From the NCBI GenBank assembly GCA_030426605.1, contig JAUHXM010000011.1:1-49951 (forward strand): 49,951 nt of DNA, given 5' to 3'. Shown here piece after piece: positions 28,136 to 36,568 of this stretch (its first letter is position 1; every line of letters begins with the position of its first letter). Position numbers and translations under genes: made by a program. The notes under the pieces were generated by a model. It had not been told where the DNA came from. It searched no databases and worked only from the letters and a program-made list of their open reading frames with translations. Source of the DNA: Phycisphaerae bacterium (GTDB lineage Bacteria > Planctomycetota > Phycisphaerae > Phycisphaerales > UBA1924).

Positions 28136-28822
28136 ATGAACTCCCGAATCAAGCGACGTGTGCGTCATGCCAGGGCCCGAGGGTTCACGCTCATCGAGGC
28201 CGCGATGGCGGTGATCATCATCGGCGTCGGCGTGCTCGCGATGGTGGACGCCCAGCAGGCGTTTGTGCGTGCGAACCTCTGGTCGTCGCACGCCGCCAGC
28301 GCGACGTTTCTGGCCAACGAGATCCGCGAGTACACCCGCCTGCTGCCCAAGCACGACCCGGTCGAGTCGCTCGTGATCTCGGGCGGGGCGCCCGGGCCCG
28401 CGACGCTCTACGGGTGGGGCCCGAATACCGGCGAGGTGGACGTCTCCGACTTCGACGACCTCGACGACTTCGACGGCATCTCGTTCTCGTTCATCGGGAA
28501 CCCCGACCACACCGACGGCGACCTTCCCGGCCCGATCGACGCGTTCGGAAACGTGATCCCCGAGATCAACATCGCCGGCGACGAGCTCGATGACGGCAAC
28601 GGCGCCGACCTCGCGATGCAAGGGTGGACGCAGTCCGTCATCGTCGAGAAGGTCGAGCCGTTCGACACGGCCACCGTCGTGCCCGACTGGGAGGACCGGA
28701 CGACGTCGAGCGGGCCGGCGGCGCACGAGTTCCCGGTGCGTGTATCCGTCGAGGTGTACTACCAGGGCATTAACGACATCGAGGCGCAGCTGATCACAAC
28801 GGTCAGCTGGGTGGTGCCGTGA
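28136..28822 (+). CDS. Type IV pilin-like protein (pseudopilin, PilV/GspI-like)
   Basis: 228 residues. The class III leader ends RHARARG|FTLIEAAMAVIIIGVG, with prepilin peptidase cleavage after Gly16 and the conserved Glu at +5 (Glu21). The hydrophobic helix that packs in the pilus core follows. The rest is an unusual acidic domain with DVSDFDDLDDFDG. Single-helix plus variable head is the standard pseudopilin layout. AAGGAG Shine-Dalgarno 5 nt before the ATG; 100 bp after the platform gene. Its stop overlaps a GTG that could begin the next frame. Confidence 0.85.
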   Translation: MNSRIKRRVRHARARGFTLIEAAMAVIIIGVGVLAMVDAQQAFVRANLWSSHAASATFLANEIREYTRLLPKHDPVESLVISGGAPGPATLYGWGPNTGEVDVSDFDDLDDFDGISFSFIGNPDHTDGDLPGPIDAFGNVIPEINIAGDELDDGNGADLAMQGWTQSVIVEKVEPFDTATVVPDWEDRTTSSGPAAHEFPVRVSVEVYYQGINDIEAQLITTVSWVVP

Positions 28823-28845
28823 GCGGGGGTCGTGAGGAGCTGATG

Positions 28846-31749
28846 ATGACAACGAGCAAGCCCACCAAGCGACTTCGGAACGCCAAGCGGTTCCGCCGCG
28901 GCGTGGCGTCCGTGCTCGCGATGATGTTCCTGATCCTCTTCGGATCGCTGATCGCGGCGATGAGCGTCGCGAGCACTGGGAACATCCGCACCGCCGCGAT
29001 GCACCTGCACGTGATGCGCGCGATGAGCGCCGCGGAGACGGGGATGGACATCGCCGAGGCCCGCCTCGATGAGGCCGCAGGGCGGTTCCTGCTGTCCGAG
29101 TCGGACATCACGCCCACGATTGTCGAGGCGGCGTGGACGGGCGACGCGTCGACGATGGGCATCTACACCGTGCGCGACGCGCCGAGCGGGTACTCCGAAT
29201 CGGGCACCCCCTCGGGCATCGCAGACGCGCTCGTGAACCACCACAACGCGGACGTGAACATCCTCGCTGGGCTCGGGTACATCGAGAACGCGGTGATCGG
29301 CTCGGCGCCGTCCGGGATCGACACGTCCGTGTACGCGACGACGGACTGGGTCTTCACGCCGGCGGTCTCGTTGGCCGAGCAGCCCGACGGGCAGACGACG
29401 CCGCCCCCGAGTTACCAGATCCGGTACGCGCCGCTCGCCGATTGGTCTGGGATCCGGATCATCGTCGAGGGGATCGTGTACGACTATGGGCGAGACGGGC
29501 GCCCGATCCGACGGACGATCATGAAGGACTACGCGCTCGCCAAGAGCGTGTCATACGCGATCATCTCCCACGCACGGATCCTGATCGGCAAGAACGTGTC
29601 GATCGAGGGCGACGTCGGGGCGCGGTACGACGAGACCTCGTTCGACCAGGGCGACCCGGTCGTGACGCGCTCGGACTTCTACGGGCTCGACCCGCAGCTG
29701 GACGCGAAGCTCGACGCCCTATACGCCCAGCTCGCGCTGACCGACACGGACGCCGACAACCGCCTGCGCGTCGGGCACCCCGTCGAGGGCGCGATGCCCG
29801 CCGACGCGGACTTCGACGGCGACACCGTCCTGGACGGCGCTTTCGCCGACGCCACGCAGGACGGGTACGTCGATGATTTCGATGTGTTCATCCGCCATTA
29901 CGACGCGAACGGAGACGGTCGCGTGGCGCTCTCGCCCGCGCTCACCGTGGGCACGCCCGCGGAGCTGGCGACACCCGAGTTCGTCAACGGGTCTGACCCG
30001 GTGGACGACGACCTGGGCTTGCTCATCGACACGGCCCTGCCAGACCGCAACCGCAACGGCGTCTCCGGGTGGGACGACACCGACTCGGACGGGTGGTTCG
30101 ACGCTGGCAGCGAGTTCCCGCTCGACTATGACGCGAGTGTGTCTTCGTTCCCCGACCAGGAACTCGGGTGGCGCGACGGTTACATCGATGCGATGGACCA
30201 GTACGCCAAGATCGCGGGCACGATGCTGTTCACGGCGACCAGCGCCGACTGGATCTCGGACCAGGGCGACTATCGCCCGAAGCTGCAGGGCCCGGTGCGC
30301 CCGGGCGAGGGCGCGTCGCCGCTCGTGTTCGGCGCGGACGATACGCAGATCCCGGACATCAACTCCTCCAGCTTTGTGGACGCGGAGAACGACATCATCA
30401 ACGCCGCGGACGGCACGGCGTTCTGGCAGCAGGTCGCCGACCAGCTCGGCGTTGGCATCGCAGACCTGAACCTCTGGGATGGCACGCTCAACCCGGGCGG
30501 CGCCGACGACCCGTTCTACCAGGCGGTCTGGGAAGACCTCAACTTCGACGGGCGTCCGGACAACTACACGACGGCGTACTGGGAGCGATCGCCCTTCAAC
30601 GCCCCGACCTTCGCGGACCTCTACTACCGCCCCGTCTTCCGCAACATGGTCTTCCGCAACGTGCAGATCCCGATGGGGCTCAACGCGCTGTTCGAGGATT
30701 GCACGTTCGTGGGCGCGACGTACGTCCAGTCGTACTCCATCAACACGCACCCGCTCTGGACGGAGTACGGGTCGATGGTCATCGGCGGCGACGGGTACCC
30801 CAAGCAGCGCTACGAGCGCTACATCTACGGCGACGACGGGTCCGAGCCGGCGTGGGACGCCCCGCAGATCCTGCCCCCCTCGGCCCTGCCGCCGGTCGAG
30901 AACGTGCTGATGACGCTGCAGACCGCGTCGCCGCTCGACAAGGCGGACGTGCGGGAATCCGAGCAGGGCACGCTCGTCGGTGTTTCGTACGCGGACTTGC
31001 CCGACCCGCTGATCTACGGCGGCAAGCGCATCGTCGATACCAAGGAGCTCTCGAACAACATCCGGTTCCACGACTGCCTGTTCGTGGGCTCGATCGTGGC
31101 GGACACGCCGACGAACTACACGCAGGTGCGCAACAAACTCCAGTTCACTGGCGCGACCGGGTTCAGCCAGGTCCACCCCGATGAGCCCGACAACTCGTAC
31201 CTAAACCCCGACAGCGCCGACGAGGACATCCTCGCCCGCAGCTCGATGATGCTGCCGAACTACTCGGTGGATCTCGGGTCGTTCAACTCGCCGACCGAGC
31301 AGGACGTGCGCCTGAAGGGCGCGATCATCGCTGGCGTGCTCGACGCACGCGGGAACACGGAGATCCAGGGGACGCTGCTCCTGACGTTCGACCCCGAGTA
31401 CGGCACCGCGCCGCTGCTCGACGTCTTCGGCGCGCCGCTGGGCAACCCCGCGGGTTTCAACGCGTCCATCGGGTACTTCGGTGAGTCGCAGGGCGACATG
31501 GAGTCCATGGATCCCAACGACCTGCCCTTGGTCGGCGGCGTGAAGATCGTCGGGTGGGACACGAACGGCGACGGGCTGTTCGACGTGCCCCACACCGAGC
31601 CCCAGCCGCCCGGGTCCACGGCCGTCCCGTTCAACGGGTTCGGGCGCATCCGGATCCGTCAGGATTCGGACATGACGCTGCCCAGCGGGCTCATGCTGCC
31701 CCTGAGCGCGCCGGTGATCGCCGCTTCGTACCAGGAAGGGAACCTGTGA
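28846..31749 (+). CDS. PilX-like giant pilus-associated protein with EF-hand-type loops
   Basis: 967 residues from ATG 28846. The start was chosen for its GAGGAG SD six nt upstream; an ATG at 28843 and a GTG at 28819 (overlapping the previous stop) are alternatives. The N-terminus (about 15-70) matches the PilX layout: RRGVASVLAMMFLILFGSL membrane helix, then HVMRAMSAAETGMDIAEARL. The long remainder holds six DxDxDG-type calcium-loop motifs at about residues 320, 353, 400, 411, 564 and 905 (for example DANGDGRV, DTDSDGW, DTNGDGLFD) and many beta-strand stretches. Most PilX proteins are below 250 residues, so this is exceptionally large. Probably exported and exposed. Stop and next start overlap as TGATG. 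Confidence 0.78.
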   Translation: MTTSKPTKRLRNAKRFRRGVASVLAMMFLILFGSLIAAMSVASTGNIRTAAMHLHVMRAMSAAETGMDIAEARLDEAAGRFLLSESDITPTIVEAAWTGDASTMGIYTVRDAPSGYSESGTPSGIADALVNHHNADVNILAGLGYIENAVIGSAPSGIDTSVYATTDWVFTPAVSLAEQPDGQTTPPPSYQIRYAPLADWSGIRIIVEGIVYDYGRDGRPIRRTIMKDYALAKSVSYAIISHARILIGKNVSIEGDVGARYDETSFDQGDPVVTRSDFYGLDPQLDAKLDALYAQLALTDTDADNRLRVGHPVEGAMPADADFDGDTVLDGAFADATQDGYVDDFDVFIRHYDANGDGRVALSPALTVGTPAELATPEFVNGSDPVDDDLGLLIDTALPDRNRNGVSGWDDTDSDGWFDAGSEFPLDYDASVSSFPDQELGWRDGYIDAMDQYAKIAGTMLFTATSADWISDQGDYRPKLQGPVRPGEGASPLVFGADDTQIPDINSSSFVDAENDIINAADGTAFWQQVADQLGVGIADLNLWDGTLNPGGADDPFYQAVWEDLNFDGRPDNYTTAYWERSPFNAPTFADLYYRPVFRNMVFRNVQIPMGLNALFEDCTFVGATYVQSYSINTHPLWTEYGSMVIGGDGYPKQRYERYIYGDDGSEPAWDAPQILPPSALPPVENVLMTLQTASPLDKADVRESEQGTLVGVSYADLPDPLIYGGKRIVDTKELSNNIRFHDCLFVGSIVADTPTNYTQVRNKLQFTGATGFSQVHPDEPDNSYLNPDSADEDILARSSMMLPNYSVDLGSFNSPTEQDVRLKGAIIAGVLDARGNTEIQGTLLLTFDPEYGTAPLLDVFGAPLGNPAGFNASIGYFGESQGDMESMDPNDLPLVGGVKIVGWDTNGDGLFDVPHTEPQPPGSTAVPFNGFGRIRIRQDSDMTLPSGLMLPLSAPVIAASYQEGNL

Positions 31750-32348
31750 TGCCCCGGACCAACCCACGCGGTTTCAGCCTGGTCGAGCTGCTGATCGCGC
31801 TGACGATCACGGCGACGCTGCTGACCGCGACGCTCGCCGCGTTCGACACGAGCTTCAAGAGCTACAAGGTGACGAACGAGTCCGCATCCACGAACATCGT
31901 GGCCCGCATCGTCATGCAGCGTGTCACCGCGATGATCCGGACCGGCGAGGAGTTCGGGCCCTACCCGGTCAACCCGATCACCACGCCCGTGATCCAGTCC
32001 GACCGGATCGAGTTCGTCTCGTTCCGCGAGGGCGCGACGAACACCGAGCGTGTGACGACGCTCGAGCGCCGGTTCGCGACCGGCGACGCCGGCCCCTTCC
32101 AGCTCTGGTACGTCATCACGACGTACGTGGACGGCATCTACTCCGACTCGGAGGAGGCGCCGCTGCTCGAAGGCCTGGCGGACCTGAGCTTCACCCTCGA
32201 GTACGACGTGGGCCCGCGTCTGCGTCGGGCGACGATCGACATGATCATCAAGCCCGAGGACATGGGCGACGCGACGATCTCGGCGAACATGGAGACGCCG
32301 ACGATCCGCCTGGTCGCGAGCGCCACACCGCGCCGGCTGGACGACTGA
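31749..32348 (+). CDS. Type IV pilin-like protein (PilW/GspJ-like)
   Basis: 199 residues. Class III leader MPRTNPRG|FSLVELLIALTITATLL: cleavage after Gly8, Glu13 at +5 of the mature protein. The mature head (about 30-195) has beta segments typical of minor pseudopilins. It ends the pilus operon: its ATG uses the last base of the previous stop (TGATG), so it is made in fixed ratio with the giant protein. The order PilV-like, PilX-like, PilW-like resembles the minor-pilin clusters of type IV pilus systems, where these proteins prime fibre assembly. Converges on nnrD. Confidence 0.85.
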   Translation: MPRTNPRGFSLVELLIALTITATLLTATLAAFDTSFKSYKVTNESASTNIVARIVMQRVTAMIRTGEEFGPYPVNPITTPVIQSDRIEFVSFREGATNTERVTTLERRFATGDAGPFQLWYVITTYVDGIYSDSEEAPLLEGLADLSFTLEYDVGPRLRRATIDMIIKPEDMGDATISANMETPTIRLVASATPRRLDD

Positions 32349-32367
32349 ACCAACGCCGGGCGTCTTT

Positions 32368-32391
32368 CCGAGCCGCGAGCCTGCGATTCGG
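32368..32391. repeat. Possible degenerate REP half-unit at a convergent junction
   Basis: Begins with the same ten bases (CCGAGCCGCG) as the ruvC-malQ palindrome, then diverges; ends TTCGG. Only a weak hairpin is possible. It lies in the 55-bp gap between the pilin-like gene and nnrD. Confidence 0.3.
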
Positions 32392-32403
32392 ACGGACGGT
32401 CGC

Positions 32404-33351
32404 TCAGGCGTCGGCCCGCTCGGCTTCGACAGCACCAGGGATCTCCGCGGCGAGCTCGGAGGCGATGAGCCCAGCGCTCGCGCCGTGCCGACGCGCCCAG
32501 CGTTCGCCCGCCCTGGCGTGCACGAGGACGCCGACGCGCGCGCATTCGTAGAGATCGAACGGCCGCGCGGGATTCACGGGCGTTGTCACCCCGGGCGCGA
32601 TCGGCGGCGGGGGGGCGAACTGCGCGACCATCCCGGCGATCACGCCCGCAAGCACGTCACCGGTGCCCGCTGTCGCGAGGCAGGGGTGCCCGTGCGGGCA
32701 CACCCAGGTCCGGTGCCCGTCAGACACGACCGAACCGGCACCCTTGAGCACGACAACACACCCCATCGCCTGCGCGAGCCGCTCGGCGGCGGCGGGGCGC
32801 TCTGCCGCGTCCGTCGGGCTCTGATTGATCTTGAGGCGCTCGGCGAGCCGGCGGAACTCTCCCGGGTGCGGCGTCACGATCATCCGGGCCCGGATATCGC
32901 TCGCGAAGTGTGAGACCGCCGCGAGCGCATTGAGCCCGTCTGCGTCCAGCACGACGGGTGACTCCTGCTGCCCGACGGCTCGGACGACCAACGCCGTGAC
33001 TCCCTGCCCCGAGCCGAGCCCGGGACCGACGGCCAGGCAGCCCGCCGCGTCCGCGAGCGCATCGAGCACCTCCGCGGCTTCATGAGCCACGATCGCGCCG
33101 GCGGCGTCTGTCGGCAGGGCGATGCCCGTCGCGGACGGGCACGCCGCCACCGACTCGGTGAGGATCGGCGAGGGCGCCGCGATCTTCACGAGCCCCGCGC
33201 CCGCGCGGAGGGCCCCGAGCGCGACGAGCGCGGGCGCACCGATCATGCGGGGCTGGTCCGCCGCGGCGCACCCGCCGACCACGCAGACCGTGCCCGCGGT
33301 TCCCTTGTGCGCATCAGTCGCCCTCGCGGGCAGGCTCGGCGGGTCGTCCAT
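32404..33351 (-). CDS. nnrD: ADP/ATP-dependent (S)-NAD(P)H-hydrate dehydratase
   Basis: 315 residues. It repairs hydrated NADH or NADPH by removing water, using ATP or ADP. Ribokinase-fold motifs: GTAGTVCVVGG (N-terminal loop), AVGPGLG (107-113), DADGLNAL (136-143), TPHPGEFRRL (160-169), VLKGAGSVV and the catalytic GTGDVLAG with Asp232. In many bacteria this domain is fused to the epimerase; here the epimerase is a separate gene (nnrE, 43634-44413). ATG 33351 has no SD and a TAGACT box 6 nt before it. Divergent from tatD, with 44 bp between starts. Confidence 0.92.
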   Translation of the reverse strand: MDDPPSLPARATDAHKGTAGTVCVVGGCAAADQPRMIGAPALVALGALRAGAGLVKIAAPSPILTESVAACPSATGIALPTDAAGAIVAHEAAEVLDALADAAGCLAVGPGLGSGQGVTALVVRAVGQQESPVVLDADGLNALAAVSHFASDIRARMIVTPHPGEFRRLAERLKINQSPTDAAERPAAAERLAQAMGCVVVLKGAGSVVSDGHRTWVCPHGHPCLATAGTGDVLAGVIAGMVAQFAPPPPIAPGVTTPVNPARPFDLYECARVGVLVHARAGERWARRHGASAGLIASELAAEIPGAVEAERADA

Positions 33352-33357
33352 GCCCGG

Positions 33358-33363
33358 AGTCTA
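33358..33363 (-). promoter_or_regulatory. -10 box of nnrD, leaderless geometry
   Basis: TAGACT on the minus strand, ending 6 nt before the ATG. Confidence 0.5.
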
Positions 33364-33383
33364 CGAGCCCGCCCGCGCGCCCG

Positions 33384-33389
33384 TACCAT
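33384..33389 (+). promoter_or_regulatory. -10 box of tatD, leaderless geometry
   Basis: TACCAT, ending 6 nt before the GTG start at 33396; 20 bp from the divergent nnrD -10. Confidence 0.5.
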
Positions 33390-33395
33390 CGGGGC

Positions 33396-34193
33396 GTGAT
33401 CGACACGCACTGCCATCTCACCTTCCCCGACTACGCCGGGCGGATCGACGAGACGCTCGCGCGGGCCGCGGCGGCGGGCGTGACGGGCGCGATCACCATC
33501 TCGACCACCACCCGCGACTGCCTGGACGCCCTCCGCGTCGCCGAGGAATACGACAACGTCTGGTGCACCTCCGGCGTGCACCCGTGCCACTCGGACGACA
33601 CCCCGCACGATTGGAAGGCGATCCGCCGGGTCGCCGAGCATCCCAGGTGCGTCGCGTGGGGCGAGCTGGGCCTGGACAACCACCACCCCGAGCCGAACCG
33701 ATCGGTGCAGGACCCCGTGCTCGCCGAGCAGCTCGCGTTCATCGAGTCGTGCGCGGCGGACGGGATCGACCTGCCCGTCGTCATCCATTGCCGCGAGGCG
33801 TTCGCGGACCTCATCCCGATCTTGCGGGCCAGCACGCTCGACCGGTCGCGGTACGTCTTCCACTGCTTTACGGGCACGCCCGATGAGGCCCGGATGGTCC
33901 TCGACTTCGGCGCGATGATCTCGTTCACCGGCGTGGTGACGTACCGCAACGCGAAGGGCGTCGCCGAGGCGGCGAAGCTCGTGCCCGACGACCGGATCAT
34001 GGTCGAGACCGACGCGCCGTTCCTCTCGCCCGAGCCCGTCCGCGGCACCCGCCCGTGCGAGCCCGCGTTCAGCCGGCACACCGCCGAGTTCCTCGCCAAG
34101 CTCCGGGGCGTCGGGTGGAACGCGTTCCACGAGCAGATCAACGCGAACACCGAGTCGTTCTTTCGGATCAAAGTTCCGGAGCACGCGTCGTGA
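33396..34193 (+). CDS. tatD: TatD family metal-dependent DNase
   Basis: 265 residues from GTG. Amidohydrolase-fold TIM barrel with two-metal ligands: His5 and His7 in DTHCHL, Glu90 in WGELGLD, His131 in VVIHCREA, His156 in FHCFTG and Asp206 in VETDAP. TatD proteins are 3'-5' exonucleases and also AP endonucleases, and are suggested to act in DNA repair or quality control. The GTG is supported by a -10 box 6 nt upstream. The stop overlaps the lgt GTG (GTGA), so both are translated from one mRNA, an unusual pairing of a cytosolic nuclease and a membrane lipid transferase. Confidence 0.92.
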   Translation: MIDTHCHLTFPDYAGRIDETLARAAAAGVTGAITISTTTRDCLDALRVAEEYDNVWCTSGVHPCHSDDTPHDWKAIRRVAEHPRCVAWGELGLDNHHPEPNRSVQDPVLAEQLAFIESCAADGIDLPVVIHCREAFADLIPILRASTLDRSRYVFHCFTGTPDEARMVLDFGAMISFTGVVTYRNAKGVAEAAKLVPDDRIMVETDAPFLSPEPVRGTRPCEPAFSRHTAEFLAKLRGVGWNAFHEQINANTESFFRIKVPEHAS

Positions 34194-35293
34194 CGCTGCC
34201 CGCGACGGACGCGGCGTGGCTGCACGATCTATCGCCGTGGGTCTGGCAGATCTCCGACGGCGTCGGCATCCGGTGGTACGGGCTTTCCTACGTGACCGGG
34301 TTCGTGATCGCGTACGCGCTGTTCCGCTGGCTTGCCGGGCGGGGCGCGACGCTCGTGCCGCGCGAGCGCGTCCTCGACGCGATCATGCTCGGCATCGTCG
34401 GCGTCGTGGTGGGGGGGCGCCTCGGCTACGTGCTCGTCTACGACCAGTCGTTGCTCGGGTTCACCGACTCGTTCCCGTTCTGGAACGTGCTGGCGCTGAA
34501 TCGGGGCGGGATGGCGTCGCACGGCGGGATGCTGGGCGTCATCGTCGCCGCCTGGCGCATCAGCCGCGGGTTCAAGGACGACGATGGCAACGTCGTCGGG
34601 CGCTGCCCGCCGCTGCACGTGATGGACGTGCTCGCATTGATCTGCCCGTTCGGGCTCATGCTCGGGCGGATCGCGAACTTCGTGAACGCCGAGCTGCTCG
34701 GCGCCGTCGTTGCGAAGCCGGGCGAGGCCGCCCCGTGGTGGTCCGTGCGCTTCCCCGGCGAGATCACGCAGTTCCCGCCCGAAGATTTGCCGCACACCGA
34801 CGAGCAGTGGGCGCAGATCCAGGACCTCGCGATCGCCCAGCTGGACGCGAACGAGCAGGCGTTGCTGCACGATCCGGAGGCGTTCGACGCCGTGATGTAC
34901 GAGGGGTACGAGCGAATCATCGAGGCGGTCCAGCGTGGCAACTCGGTCGTGACCGAGCGCATCGAGCCGCTGATCTCGGCGCGGGCACCGTCGCAGTTGT
35001 TGCAGGCGCTCGCGGAGGGTCTCGTCCTCGCGGCGGTGCTCTGGTTCATCGCACGCAAGCCGCGCCTGCCCGGTGTCGTCGGGTGCTGGTTCCTGATCAC
35101 CTACGGCGTGCTCCGCATCGCGACCGAGTTCGTCCGCCTGCCCGACGCCGGGCTCGGGCGCACGCTCGGCCTGAGCCGTGGGCAGTGGCTCAGCGTGCTC
35201 ATGATCGGCGCGGGGTTCGCGATCCTGGCGTGGATCATCAAGCGCGGCGGCACCAAGCTCGGGGGGTGGATGTCCCCCGCACGCCGCGGATGA
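34190..35293 (+). CDS. lgt: Prolipoprotein diacylglyceryl transferase
   Basis: 367 residues. Lgt moves diacylglycerol from phosphatidylglycerol to the lipobox Cys of prolipoproteins, the first step of lipoprotein maturation. This window encodes several lipoproteins it would process. The signature GRIANFVNAELLG is intact, as are GGMASHGGMLGV and RIATEFVRLPD. Seven or so membrane spans are visible. A polar, acidic segment of about 75 residues (about 190-265) makes it longer than the E. coli protein (291). The usual HPSQLYE motif reads APSQLLQ here. The GTG start overlaps the tatD stop. The stop lies inside a palindrome arm. Confidence 0.93.
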   Translation: MTLPATDAAWLHDLSPWVWQISDGVGIRWYGLSYVTGFVIAYALFRWLAGRGATLVPRERVLDAIMLGIVGVVVGGRLGYVLVYDQSLLGFTDSFPFWNVLALNRGGMASHGGMLGVIVAAWRISRGFKDDDGNVVGRCPPLHVMDVLALICPFGLMLGRIANFVNAELLGAVVAKPGEAAPWWSVRFPGEITQFPPEDLPHTDEQWAQIQDLAIAQLDANEQALLHDPEAFDAVMYEGYERIIEAVQRGNSVVTERIEPLISARAPSQLLQALAEGLVLAAVLWFIARKPRLPGVVGCWFLITYGVLRIATEFVRLPDAGLGRTLGLSRGQWLSVLMIGAGFAILAWIIKRGGTKLGGWMSPARRG

Positions 35294-35369
35294 GCCCGCA
35301 GGGTGAATCCAGCCGATTTGGTCGGTGCTCAGGATCCACTGGATTCGCTCCGCTCATCCGCGGCGTGCG
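35278..35369. repeat. 92-nt nested inverted repeat spanning the lgt stop
   Basis: Arms 35278-35295 and 35352-35369 are perfect 18-nt reverse complements; the first arm contains the last lgt codons and its TGA. Inside, 35305-35312 pairs with 35339-35346 (8 bp). It lies between convergent lgt and popT. Same nested plan as the element at 928-1016 but of unrelated sequence. Confidence 0.75.
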
Positions 35370-35382
35370 ATGAACGTCCCGG

Positions 35383-35405
35383 GCCGCGGGCCTCAGCCCG
35401 CGCGG
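35383..35405. repeat. REP-like unit at the 3' end of the DUF368 gene
   Basis: 23 nt, 22 of 23 identical to 15962-15984. Its core is self-complementary (GCGGGC...GCCCGC). It overlaps the last codons and stop of the DUF368 gene. Confidence 0.7.
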
Positions 35406-36493
35406 TCACCCGCGTCGTCGTCCGAATCCTGACCGCGCCCCAACCGCGACACACCCATCGTCACGCCGAACCCGAGCGCGACGAGCCCGAGCGCTCCCGC
35501 GATGTGCGTCGCGCCGGGCGTGAATGTCTCCTCACGCCAGTCCTTCGCGTTGGACGGGTCGCGCATCTCGTCGAGCTTGTCCGCGGTCACGGCCTCGCCG
35601 TCGATCACGTCGCCCACCCCGGGCGGGACGGCCCGCTTGAACGGGTAGAGCCCGAGCGGCGCCGCGAGCAGCAGCCCGAGCAGCACGCCCAGCGCCGCCT
35701 TCTCGTAGCGGTGCAGGACAAACCGCAGCACGTTCGCCACGACGATGATGCCGATGAGCACGCCGATGCCCACGGGCACCGCGACGCCCGCCGCGGCGAG
35801 CACGCCGTCCACGTCCGCATCCGCCGCGGCTTTCACGCCGTCCTTGATCGCCCCAACGATCCGCTCGTACTGCCCGAGGAGGAGCAGGAGGTACGCCCCG
35901 GAAACACCCGGCAGGATCATCGCGCTCGCGCCCGCGGCGCCGCCGACGACGAGCATCGCCCACCCGCCGGAGGACGACCCCGCGCCGCCGCTCGCGGATT
36001 GGATCCAGACAAGCGCGACCATGACCGCTGCCCCCGCGACGAGGCCCGCCCACACAGCGCCGTTGAACGGCTTGGCCATCCGCGCGAGCACCGGCGCCCC
36101 GCCCAGCGTCAGCCCGATGAACAGGGCGTACATCCCCCAGCGGAACTCCGCGAGCCCGTAGGCCACCCCGCCCGCGCACCCACCGATCGCGACGAGCGCC
36201 GCCCCCGCGATGATGCCGATCACGAGGACCGAGTTGCGCCGGATGCGGAGGCGCGTGAGGTCCGCGATCGCGTCGATGAACGCCCGATAGACGCCCGCGG
36301 CGACGAGCATCGTCCCGCCGCTGATCCCGGGAACGAGATTCGCGAGCCCCATCAACGCCCCGCCCAGCGCGGCGCGAAGCCCGAACGCGGGCGTGACGCG
36401 GGAGGGGACGTTGGATTCGTCCGATGACGGATCGTGATGCTTGGGTTCGCTGGACAACGCGTGGTACCTCGGGCGGGTCGGGTCCCGTATCAT
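35393..36493 (-). CDS. popT: DUF368 family membrane protein, undecaprenyl-phosphate translocase (PopT-like)
   Basis: 366 residues, about eight to nine membrane spans. The family hallmark is a repeated motif, here NLVPGISGGT (52-61) and MILPGVSGAY (about 187-196). DUF368 proteins were reported to flip undecaprenyl phosphate back across the membrane for cell-wall and polymer synthesis. A hydrophilic segment (about 290-320, DEMRDPSNAKDWREE) and an acidic C-terminus (DSDDDAGDRAG) are extras. The start at 36493 gives a 35-residue polar leader before the first helix; a later start is possible. The last codons lie in a REP-like unit. Convergent with lgt, divergent from the lipoprotein hydrolase. Confidence 0.88.
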   Translation of the reverse strand: MIRDPTRPRYHALSSEPKHHDPSSDESNVPSRVTPAFGLRAALGGALMGLANLVPGISGGTMLVAAGVYRAFIDAIADLTRLRIRRNSVLVIGIIAGAALVAIGGCAGGVAYGLAEFRWGMYALFIGLTLGGAPVLARMAKPFNGAVWAGLVAGAAVMVALVWIQSASGGAGSSSGGWAMLVVGGAAGASAMILPGVSGAYLLLLLGQYERIVGAIKDGVKAAADADVDGVLAAAGVAVPVGIGVLIGIIVVANVLRFVLHRYEKAALGVLLGLLLAAPLGLYPFKRAVPPGVGDVIDGEAVTADKLDEMRDPSNAKDWREETFTPGATHIAGALGLVALGFGVTMGVSRLGRGQDSDDDAGDRAG

Positions 36494-36568
36494 CGGGCGA
36501 CGGGTGCGTGCGACGGTAGCCGCACCCCGCGACGGAACCCGGCGATCTCCCGCCCGAACGGACCACGG

